A DNA stretch of 52,006 bases from Micractinium sp. NFX-FRZ. Lineage: Eukaryota; Chlorophyta; Trebouxiophyceae; Chlorellales; Chlorellaceae. The position numbers were made by a program, and so were the translations under genes. Below, in pieces: positions 1-9,093 of this stretch. The first letter of the stretch is position 1, and every line of letters starts with the position of its first letter. The stretch covers positions 1-52,006 of the forward strand of contig JAPTJF010000444.1 in assembly GCA_029339195.1 (NCBI GenBank), given 5' to 3'. The notes under the pieces are model-generated. The model searched no databases, had not been told where the DNA came from, and worked only from the letters and a program-made list of their open reading frames with translations.

Positions 1-2281
1 CCTCCACCCAGCCCACCGCCGCCACCGCCCCCACCCAGCCCGCAACCGCCCTCTCCGCCTCCACCCAGCCCACCGCCCCCACCGCCTCCACCTAGCCCGC
101 CTCCACCGAACATAGTATTATGCTGGGGTGGGTTACGTTGCGCTCCTACATGCTCTTGCTGCAGCTTGGCCGCCCAAGCGTTGGGTGCTTCAATGCACGT
201 AAGTGATTCAATGCACATATTCAATGCCCGGTGCGCAGGTTATAATTATTATGGTCAGCTGGGGGATGGGACGACCACGAACCGCCTGAGCCCCCTCGCC
301 ATTCCCGGCCAAACCTTCACACAGCTCACGGCTGGTGGTTCTCATACGTGTGGGAGGCATGTCAACGGCAGTGCTTTGTGCTGGGGTGAGTGGGGCTGCA
401 ATCCGACTTTCTAGGGTAGGCGGATAGTGGTACTCTTGCACTCTTAGCCGGCCTCAACCGTTTAAGGGCGTGAGCGGAGGGAAGCCGCCGAACATATGGT
501 AGTGAGGTACCTAGGTCCTCTAGGACAAGAGGGATTCGTTCCTCTGGGGTTAAACGGATTTTGTTCAGACACCCTCCCTAGTTAACGCGGCCATACTGGT
601 TGTTAGTCGTCCCACTTCCTCAATACGCCTCCTTTCCTTCCCTTCCCTTCCCTTTCCTTCCTTCCCTTTGGGGCTGCAACGTTTCGTTAGTTGCGTGCAT
701 TGTTCATTGCTTGTTCGCCATGCGTTGTGTGCTCAAGCATTGTGTGCTACAAACACGTATGTTTCCTGGTCTGCAGGTTACAACCAGTACGGCCAGTTGG
801 GGGATGGGAAGACCACTAATCGCCCGAGCCCCGTCGCCGTTGCTGGCCCCAACTTCACACAGCTCGCTGGTGGAAACATACACACATGCGGGGTTCATGT
901 GAACGGTACCGCTCTGTGCTGGGGTGAGAGGGGGCGGCAGCAATTCGTTGGTCGCTTGCTCTGTTGCCGGGGCCCTCTTTGCGTTGGTGCCTGGTAAAGT
1001 TTCACAAATTGCTATCAACGCGTGTGTGTGTTGCCTGGTGCGCAGGTTACAACCAGTACGGCCAACTTGGGGATGGGACGAACGCTACGCGCACGAGCCT
1101 TCTCGCCATTCCCGGCCTGACCTTCACACAGCTCGCGCCTGGTGGTTCTCATACGTGTGGGGTTCTTGTCAACGGGAGTGCCGTGTGCTGGGGTGGGTGG
1201 GTGGGTGGGTGGGTGTGGGTGGGTGTGTGTGGGGGGGGGGGGGGCAGCGTTTTCACGGTCACTTGTGCAAACACTTGGCAGGTGCGTGCATCGGTGTGCT
1301 CCCTAAAGTTCCCCCAACACTCCCCAAGGTGTCTTGCCTGGTGCGCAGGTCGAAATAATGTCGGTCAACTTGGTGATGGGACGAATATTAACCGGCCGAG
1401 CCCCATCGCCATTGCCGGCCACATCTTCACGCAACTCGCTGCTGGTATTTCTCATACGTGCGGGGTGCATGTCAACGGCAGTGCTCTGTGCTGGGGTGAG
1501 TGGGGTGGCCGCATTGTTCTGGTCGCTTGCGCCCCTGTGCTTAGGTGTTGCGCATGCGCCAATGTGCTCTCCACAATTCCCTATATGCTATTTCCGCGCG
1601 CCTATGTTGTCTGGTGCGCAGGCGGTAATGCAATTGGCCAGCTGGGGGATGGGACGACCACGAACCGCCTGAGCCCCCTCGCCATTCCCGGCCAAACATT
1701 CACACAGCTCGCTGCTGGTGGTTCTCATACGTGTGGGAGGCATGTCAACGGCAGTGCTTTGTGCTGGGGTGAGCGGGGGCGCCTGCGTTGTTTTGGTCGC
1801 TTGCGCCGGTTGCTTGGCAGCCCATGCATCCATGTGCTCCACATATGCTACCAACGTGCACCGGCATGTGTGTCACCCGGTGCGCAGGTTATAATGATAA
1901 TGGTCAGCTGGGGGATGGGACGACCACTAACCGCCTGAGACCCCTCGCCATTCCCGGCCAAACATTCACACAGCTCGCCGCTGGTGGTGCTCATACGTGT
2001 GGGAGGCATGTCAACGGCAGTGCTTTGTGCTGGGGTGAGCGGGGGCGCCTGCGTTGTTTTGGTCGCTTGCGCCGGTTGCTTGGCAGCCCATGCATCCGTG
2101 TGCTCCACATATGCTATCAATGCACACCGGCATGTGTGTCGCCCGGTGCGCAGGTTATAATTATTATGGTCAGCTGGGGGATGGGACGTTCACTAACCGC
2201 CCAAGCCCCCTCGCCATTCCCGGCCAAACCTTTACACAGCTGGTGGCTGGTTCTAGTCACACATGCGGCATAAGTACTTGA
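1..2281 (+). CDS. Pro-rich RCC1/BLIP-II-like repeat protein, 3' part (5' end outside window)
   Basis: The frame opens with a PPPSPPPP-type linker (1-110), then reads NIVLCWG to a donor at 128. Seven phase-1 exons follow: 239-385, 777-923, 1046-1192, 1349-1495, 1622-1768, 1888-2034 and 2154-2281. The first six are exactly 147 bp, one 49-residue repeat each. Each repeat begins GYNxYGQLGDGT and ends HTCGxxVNGSALCWG, as in RCC1_2/BLIP-II beta-propeller blades. The last repeat stops early after HTCG with three extra residues and TGA at 2279, so the propeller ends in a truncated blade. The SPPP linker is typical of algal extracellular matrix proteins, so a secreted or surface role is possible, but the N-terminus is not visible. 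The ligand is unknown. Alternative: a nuclear RCC1-like protein, less likely given the linker. Confidence 0.8.
239..2281 (+). repeat. Tandem exon-intron units of about 266 bp
   Basis: Exon starts lie at 239, 777, 1046, 1349, 1622, 1888 and 2154. The last three steps are 273, 266 and 266 bp. The introns at 1769-1887 and 2035-2153 are almost identical, and the exons at 239 and 1622 share most of their bases. This marks recent unit amplification or gene conversion that included the introns. The 538-bp step from 239 to 777 is about two units, but I see no remnant exon in 386-776. Confidence 0.85.
1191..1244 (+). repeat. GGGT / poly-G low-complexity tract at an intron start
   Basis: The donor after the exon ending at 1192 runs into (GGGT)n, GTGT and then a run of 14 G. 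Several overlapping GT positions could serve as donor. The tract is potentially G-quadruplex forming on this strand. Confidence 0.8.
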
Positions 2282-2700
2282 GAAAAACACGAATTTCTGA
2301 ACCGAAAGCCTCCGGACCAGGCCACGGAAACCAAAATTAAAAACCACCAGAAACTTGCTAAAACAAATTCCTCTATGATTTAAAAGCCATCGAAAACTAT
2401 GTAAGGGCCAGCTTAAGGAACACATCAACTCGCTTGCTTGTTTGTGTTTACAGTCCGTTTCTCCGCAATGAAACTTGCGATACAGACCCCCAAGAGCCAG
2501 CTTGGGCTGGGGGAAAAGGTGCATAAACAGGGGTAGGGAGAGGTTGCTGCACATATGCATTGCGTTATGCACGGGACTGATGTGAGGGTGGGGGGAGGTG
2601 GGGGGTGCGGGGGGAAGAGGGGTCTCAAGGGGTGATGGGTGGTACAAGGGGCGCGGAGTTGTCAACGGCAGATGCTGTTTGCCACTCTTGGCGGCATGCT
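2282..2700. other. Intergenic, probable 3' UTR
   Basis: AT-richer than the surroundings at first (2282-2400), then G-rich. Apart from the TGTAA motif at 2400 I see no gene here. The large minus-strand frame across it is composed mainly of Pro/His codons and looks like chance. Confidence 0.5.
2400..2404 (+). promoter_or_regulatory. TGTAA polyadenylation signal candidate (RCC1-like gene)
   Basis: TGTAA, the usual green-algal poly(A) motif, lies 119 nt after the stop at 2281. Confidence 0.4.
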
Positions 2701-3125
2701 TCAGCAAAAGAGGCCAGGCGGGGCACATGGTTGCATGAACAATTGCAGGTCTGCGGGTAGTGGGTCGAAGAGGTCGGCAAAGCGGGTGCGGAGAGACGAG
2801 TAGGGGCAGTGGAAGATCATGTGTGCTACTGTCTCTGTACCGCCGCCGCAGTGTGGGCACAGGCGCTGGTCCCGAGGGATCTGCTGCCATCTGCCCGTCT
2901 CCTCTGCGCCCCAGTGGGAGCCTGTGCGCCACTGCGCTAAGGCTTCACGCCGGCCCCGCTCCCGTATCTCGCTGCGGTACGGGGCCGGCGTGCCCAGGCT
3001 GTTGGCCTGGAGGTTGCTGCTGCATACGCCTGCCACGTAGTGCTGCAACTTGCTGGCGCCGTCGCGGGCAGCTGCTGTCTGCAGTAGCTGCAGCTGCCGT
3101 TGTACAACGCAGGAAACAGCGACAG
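2701..3125 (-). mobile_element. Non-LTR retrotransposon (LINE) 3' remnant: reverse-transcriptase zinc-binding domain
   Basis: An open minus-strand frame reads RWQQIPRDQRLCPHCGG, then TETVAHMIFHCPYSS, then RFADLF. This is the CPxC...HxxxxxC arrangement of the zf-RVT domain that follows the reverse transcriptase in plant-type LINEs. The upstream sequence (GRREALAQWRTGSHW) also fits. The frame stays open to about 3125 with no ATG, and no RT palm motif is visible upstream, so this is a 5'-truncated fragment, as is common for LINE insertions. No target-site duplication or poly(A) tail was found by eye. Confidence 0.6.
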
Positions 3126-3871
3126 GTGGGTTGACACCCGCATCTTGCAGCTACACATGCCGTTGCATGTTGAGCCCATCCCAAGTCCGTTCCACTCAAG
3201 AACTGTGGATAGAATCTTGCCGGGCTTGGTGTTTGCAGATTGCAATGTGCGCAATGCGCCCACCCAAATCCGAATGTATTTCAGGAAGCGGGTGAACCGC
3301 GAGGTGGGAGCCGGCCGGTTGCTCCATCAGGCAGAGGAAGGTAGCAGGCACATGTGCAAAGCAAACGCCAAGCAGCAGGGCCCATGCTGATGAACGCAGT
3401 GGGAAGTGCACAGAGGAAATGGGAGAGGCTAACAGAGAACTCGGGAAGAGGCGGTGGGCGGCAAGGTGAACATGAGTGGCGGCCAACTCAGCGCCGACCA
3501 TAAGCAAGGCAAGCATCTTACACAGCTACAACATTCATCTGTCATCCCTGGCCCCTGAACTGTAAAGCTGTTCCGCCAAAACCACACAACATGTATAATA
3601 TGTAAGACACATTCACTGAACACGGGACGCCCGCCACGTGCTGTTATGCACCCATTGTTGTTGCTGCTGCTGTTGACACAAGTGCTGGCACATATGCTAC
3701 ATGTGGAGGGATTGGATGTGGGAGGGGAGAGACTCAGAGGCCCCCGGTGCCGGACATTCATGCTGTTATGCACAAGCACATATACTAGATGAGGTGAGTG
3801 AGCCCCACAGATAGTGAGCCACGACTCGCACATTCTCCGGAACGCACGAGCTCGGGCTGTTGTTGGAGACC
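3126..3871. other. Intergenic between LINE fragment and the B3-like gene
   Basis: No convincing gene. A TGTAA motif on the minus strand (3518-3522) fits the 3' end of the gene ending at 3872. Confidence 0.4.
3518..3522 (-). promoter_or_regulatory. TGTAA polyadenylation signal candidate (B3-like gene)
   Basis: Plus-strand TTACA, read as TGTAA on the minus strand, 350 nt beyond the stop at 3872. Confidence 0.35.
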
Positions 3872-5406
3872 TCAGCGCCCGGCCTCCTGATTCAGCTTGT
3901 TTGCCAGCAGCAGCCGCTTTGTCATGCGCGGCCCCCACGCCTCCTGGGCCGTCGCCACCAGCAGAGCTTCAAACACGCGGCGTTGCCCCTGCGGGCTCAG
4001 CTCAGCCCAGGCGCGTATGGTTTGCTGCGCACAGCAGGCAAACCAGGGAGGGTGCCGGAGCGTTAGTAGGGAGGTGAGCGGAGCTGGGGGCGGCTGCTGT
4101 GTGGCGATGCGCCCAGCGCCCAGCACAGCACAGCACAGCACAGCATGGTGGCCGGGCCTGGTCATACGTGGCTGTCCACCAACAAATGCCGCCCTGAGTC
4201 GGCATGTCATGTGGACAAGCTGGGGAGCGGTCCTGGTGCGGCAAGCCCATCTGCTCCCCAAGCAGACACAGGAGGAAACCACCCAGAAGCCACCAAGCAG
4301 CCGCCACCAAGCAGCAGCGACAATGCTTCTGCCTCTTGATTTCACCCGCGCCCGACCCTGCTCACTGCAAGGAAGACTGGTCCCACTCTGGCCAGCTGGA
4401 GGTGCTGCAGGGGGCGCAGCATGGCGTCTGGGCTCGCCGCCTCCTCAGCGCTGCTGGCCGCCACGAACGCAGCGCGTGCCTGGCTGACCAAGAAGAGCTG
4501 CGGGGCGGTCAGTGGTGCGCTGGCAGCGGTGCCAGCACCCGAGACGCTGGCAGCCAGCACTCGCGCGGCGGCCTCGCTGCTCCCCCCTGCAGCAGCACTG
4601 GCCAGCTCCAACGCCAGCCGCACGTCTGCCGCCAGCAGGGCCCAGAAGCCTCCGCTGCTTCTGCTGGCCGCGACCTGAACCGTGCTGCCCACGTACTGCT
4701 GCTCAAGAGGCGTCAGGCTGCCCCAGCGCTGTGCCGTTTCCTGCACAAGAAGGTGTGCACAGGCGGGAGCCCCCGCCGCAGAGTGCGGTCAACTATCGTC
4801 GTTGAGCGGGGTGGTGTGAAACACCATCGGGGATGCGTTTGGGCATGCCATGGTGGAGTGCACAAGGCACGGAGCAAAGGCTGGAACCTCAGGTGTAAAG
4901 GCCAGGCAGGCACAAAGAATGGCTGCTGATTTGCTGCAGCAAAGCCAGCTTTCTGCGCTGCCTGCCTGCCTGCCTGCCTGGCAGCACGGCAAGCCAGGCA
5001 GCACGGCAAGCGCAATCTGATTGAGTGTGCGCTGGAAGGCGCACAAAGGCGCTTGCTTGGCAGCTGTGAATGCACGACAGGCGGCGTGTCAAGCTTGCGT
5101 TGCTGCCACTCACCTGCAGGGTGTCGCCGCCGCGCCCAGCAAGGGCCAGCGCAAGCAGCGCACGCTGCACTTTGCCTGCAGCTGGCTGCTCCTGGCCTGC
5201 CGCCCTCAGCTGCGCTGCAGCCTCCTCTGTCCAGCGCTTTACCAACTCATTTGATATGGCGGTAAGCGGGTGTGACGCAGTATCGCTGCTGCTCTGCTGG
5301 GCACGCTGGGGCCCAGCTCGCTGGCGGGGCGGCGCCTGCTCTTGCGGTCGCTGGGGCAGCCCAGGAGGCAGAGCTTTGAGCGCCTGCGGCTGCGGCTTCC
5401 CCTGCG

Positions 5407-5440
<34 letters not shown>

Positions 5441-8107
5441 AGCCCGCAGCTTCTGAGGCTTCAGAGTCTCCTGAGCAGCCGCCAAACCAGCCATGTCATG
5501 CGAGCCCTGGCGCTGCCTCTGCAGCAGAGGCCCCCCCTGCCCCTGCTGCTCGTTGCCAGAGCTGGCCTCAAGCAGACGCTTCTTGCATTTGACTTGCACC
5601 TGGTCCTCCGATGCATGTGCCCTGACCAGTGCCTGCCCCTGCTGCTGCTGCTGCTGCTGGCCGTGCTGCCGCTGGGTCTGAGGCGGCTGCTGGCTGCGCC
5701 CCTGGCTCTGCTGCTGCTGCTGCCGCTGCTGGCTTGCAGGCTGCCGCATGGCAGCAGCGGACTCACTGCCTTGCTGACGCGACCCCTGCTGTGCAGGCGC
5801 TGCTTCTGCTCCTGCTGAGCTGGCACGCCGCACGTGGCCCGGAGCTGCCAGTTTCACAGCTGCTGCATCGGTGCCAGGACGCCGCTCCGCCGCCGCTTCC
5901 TCCTCCTTGTAATCGTCCCAGTCCGCGCCTAGCTGGCGCCGCAGGTGCCGTGGGCGCAGCTCCCGGGCTGTCGCAGCCGCGGCGTAGGAGCTGCAGGGAG
6001 GCGGGCGGGCAGGGAGACAGGCAGGCACGCGGGTTGATGATGAGGGCCGCTGGGTCTCACACCGAGGCCGACCAAGCAGAGGGTGAATGTTTGGTCAGAA
6101 GGGCGCCTCGGGCAGGCTCTGTGTTGGCCTACCAGCGCGGCACACGTGGCTCATTATTAGGTAAGGCGCGCCTCCACACAGATGGGAGCAGTAGGTGGAC
6201 CAGCCGCACCTCCCAGGCAGACAGGCAGGCAGGCAGGCAGGCAGGCAGGTAGACAGGCAACCGTGGCTAGCTGCGCAGCATGCGGCTCCACAGCTGACGC
6301 TGCGCATCGGCTGTGGCATGCAAACACATGCATGCAAGCACAGACGTGCATGCAGCTAGCTCCGCACACCCACCTTTAGGCCGCATCCTGGCTGAGGCTG
6401 CCAGCGAGGCCGTCGCACCATACTAAAGCTAGGACCCACCCGGGTGCAAGCATAGCTGAAGCTGCGCCAGATGTTCCAAGTGTTGCCACCAAGCCCACCT
6501 GAACACCGCCGCCTGGTCCAGGCTGTAATCCGAGTCCGACAGGCCTCCCCAGCAGCGCTCCTCGCCCTCCTCCTCAGCCCCCGACTCCTCGCCAGAGCTC
6601 CTCCACTCGGCGCCTTCAAAGTCGGCCTCCCGCTGCTCCTCGCCAGCACCCCCTCCCGCCGCGGCTGTATGCCCCTCCGCTGCGCCCGCGCTGCGCCTCC
6701 GGGGCGGCGCCTTGGGCGGGGGAGACGACCCCTTCAGCTCCGGCAAGGGGGCGCCCCTTCAAGGACCAGAGGTGGGAGGGAGCAGGGAGCAGAGATTGGG
6801 AGGAGCAGAGTGCGCGCATGTGGCGAGCGCGCCGACAGCCTGCCACAGAGTGCCAACGTAGACCCCCTGGCCAAGGCAGCCGCAAGCCCAGCTGCCACAG
6901 TTTGGAACGCCGACCCCATGCACACAATACACACTCACTGCTCATGATGGCCAATTACATAATGGTCTCGAAGCCATAAGACCACACCCCGGCGCTTTAC
7001 CGCCATGAATGAGCCCCTGCAACAAACACAGCCTGACCACTTCCGCCTGCCCAACACAACCACCCGCTCACCGCTTGACGATGCGGGCGGTGACCGCCAG
7101 CTCAGCGCTGGTGCACCGGCTTTTGCGCAGCTGGAGCAGCACGTGGTCGCCCGCCTCCGCGCCCAGCTGCCGCAGCGCCTGGCGCACAGCTTCACGCTGC
7201 AGGGTGGTGACAGGGGAGGGAAGAAGCGGTTGAGAAGCCGCGCTTTGCATGGCCAGTTGGCCCCGTCAACAGAGCTTCGTAGCGGCGTGGGAAGGATGGA
7301 GTTCAAGGCGGGGCAGGGAACCGAAGTCTGTGTGCACTAGAAAAGAAGCTGAGGCTCGCAGTGCCCGCGTGCACACAGGTCCCACCTGCAAGCAGCCTCT
7401 CCCTCTTCTGACTTGCCTTGAGGCACATGCCGTCCTGGTCGTTGTGGTGCAGCGGTACCAGCGTGCCTGCGTCCGCCCCCCCCACGTGCAGGCGCAGCGG
7501 GATGGGCGCATCTCCCGCCTTCCACCCCACCTTCTCCACCCTGCTCAGCCAGAAGCAGTACACGCGGTCTGCAGCGGGCAGGAGGAGCGCGGGGTGGGAA
7601 AGGGGTTCCTTGGGGGTGCACCCAAGTGGCGGTGGGGCTGGGCGAGGTTGGGTTGGCAGGTGCAGGGCACTACCGGCGCGCACATACGAGGGGCGGTTGA
7701 GAACTCAAGACGCAGTGAAGGCACCACAGTCCGCTGCCTCACAACCCGTTGCATCACAGTCTGCTGCATGCCAAGGCGCACCAGTGATGCTGAGGCGTGC
7801 ATCCTTGACGTTGCTCCTGGACAGGGTCTTGAGCAGGGCGCGGCTGGTGAACAGGAAAAGAGGCTGCATGCATGCAACGGGGACAGAAAACGGGCTTGGG
7901 GGGGGGTGGATATCTGTGTGCAACATTGTGCATGCACCCTTTGCTGCCAAGGCTCAGTGTCAATACCAAGCTGATTGAGCAATCAAGCACTCCAGAGCAG
8001 GTTGGGCACCCGAGCCCGCCGCACCGTCCCACCTTGCCGCTCCTGGAGCTGGCACCAGAGGGCGCCTCCGCCTGCTCCGTCTTCAGATCAGCAGCGGTGC
8101 TTGCCAT
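3872..8107 (-). CDS. Putative B3-domain DNA-binding protein with Q-rich and acidic regions
   Basis: Eight exons joined with consistent phases: 8025-8107, 7782-7843, 7417-7568, 7072-7196, 6499-6756, 5114-5990, 4366-4740 and 3872-4024, giving 694 aa. The ATG is at 8107. Residues from about 28 to 130 read LLKTLSRSNVKD ... LRLHVGG ... LVPLHHNDQDGMCLK ... LRQLGAEAGDHVLLQL, resembling a plant B3 fold (LxKxLSxSDV start, LxxGDxVxF end). An acidic Ser-rich stretch (EESGAEEEGEE) follows, then a long Gln-rich region coded by CAG runs, then an Ala-rich helical tail that I do not recognise. This suggests a nuclear transcription factor. The intron after 7417 uses a GC donor (AAG|GCAAGT). The splice at 6756 has a poor pyrimidine tract. 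B3 assignment is by pattern only; the gene itself is more secure than the family. Confidence 0.55.
5408..5439. repeat. CTG trinucleotide run (polyglutamine on minus strand)
   Basis: About ten perfect CTG units encode a run of Gln in the B3-like protein. Shorter runs lie at 5638-5658 and 5708-5722. Such runs are length-variable. Confidence 0.9.
6214..6258. repeat. CAGG tetranucleotide microsatellite
   Basis: Seven or more CAGG units inside the intron between exons 5114-5990 and 6499-6756 of the B3-like gene. Confidence 0.9.
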
Positions 8108-9093
8108 TCCACTGAACTCTAACAGAGGTCTGCAATCCATACAGGTGGTATCGAAACTAATGACACCACCCAATACCAGGCCATGGGGTGGTCCAAACTC
8201 CGAGGCAACAGCAGTATTGGGCGACCGGTCGCGGAAATGGGGACCCTGGCTGGCGGTGCTGCGGCCGCGGCCAGTCCAAGGCTTTGGCACCCTGCGCGCC
8301 TCTTCCGGCCAAAGCTCCGGGCACCGCTTTGCTAGTCTCCACGGGTACCAGGCGCACCTGAGTGGGCCGCGCGGCGCGCTCGTGGAACGCACCACGGGAA
8401 AGCCCTCGGTGGTGCCGAAATGCCGGCCAAGAATGCCCGACGCTGCCCTGAGGACGCAGGCGCAGGGTGGTGTAACACACACGCTCGTCGAAATGGCTGG
8501 CCCGGCAGGGCGTGCCAACAGCGCCAGCGCGCTGGCCGCCAGCATGGCATCGCGCTGCAGCGCACACAACCCTGCAGCTAGCTGGTTTCACCTCACAGAC
8601 TGTCTACAAAGACGGCCACGCACGTGTTACAACCCTAGTCGGTTTCAGCTCGCTGAGCCTGTCCCCAGGACGGTCAAGGACACGCGGGGCCCTTTACAGC
8701 TCCGCCACGGGCGGGGTGGCAGTTGGCCGGACTAATCAATTCAGAGGGGAGAGCAAAACTGCTGTGCAAGTGCTTGGCTGGGGGGTGGGTTGTTGGGAGT
8801 TTGGGGTCCAAAAATATGTGCAGGGAGCAGGGCAGAGCAAGATAACTTGAGAGCGGGAAACGGAGCAGCCACCGGCATAGCATACACACACTCATACGCT
8901 GCATTCAATGTTCAACACGCGCCGTGCTGCGCCCGTCGTGCGGCGCAGTCGGCACCGGCAGGGTGCACCATTCACATTCTTGTCCTGCCGCCTTGTATTG
9001 TGCTCGTCCACCGCTGCTGCCTCACACCTCGGCGCAGCGGTGCGTCAAGGAGCGGTACTGCGTCCAGGAGCAGCTTCCTCTTCCTGCCTCAGC
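8108..9093. other. Intergenic between B3-like gene start and fabZ stop
   Basis: About 985 bp that should hold the promoter and 5' UTR of the B3-like gene and the 3' UTR of fabZ. Long minus-strand open frames (for example 8157-8591) have no recognisable domain and look like GC-driven chance. A minus-strand TGTAA at 8627-8631 could serve fabZ but lies over 460 nt beyond its stop. Confidence 0.4.

Noticed and set aside
386..776. A lost RCC1-like unit suggested by the doubled spacing
   Set aside because: No GQLGDG- or CWG-coding remnant could be found in the interval on either strand.
2117..2932. 271-aa minus-strand frame covering the LINE fragment and the RCC1-like 3' end
   Set aside because: It runs in a different frame from the zinc-knuckle sequence and is mostly Pro/His low complexity.
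4966..5010. Short direct repeats (CTGC, GGCAGCACGGCAAGC) that could suggest an array
   Set aside because: Simple-sequence slippage. Spacing is irregular, there are no unique spacers, and this is a nuclear eukaryotic genome, so CRISPR does not apply.
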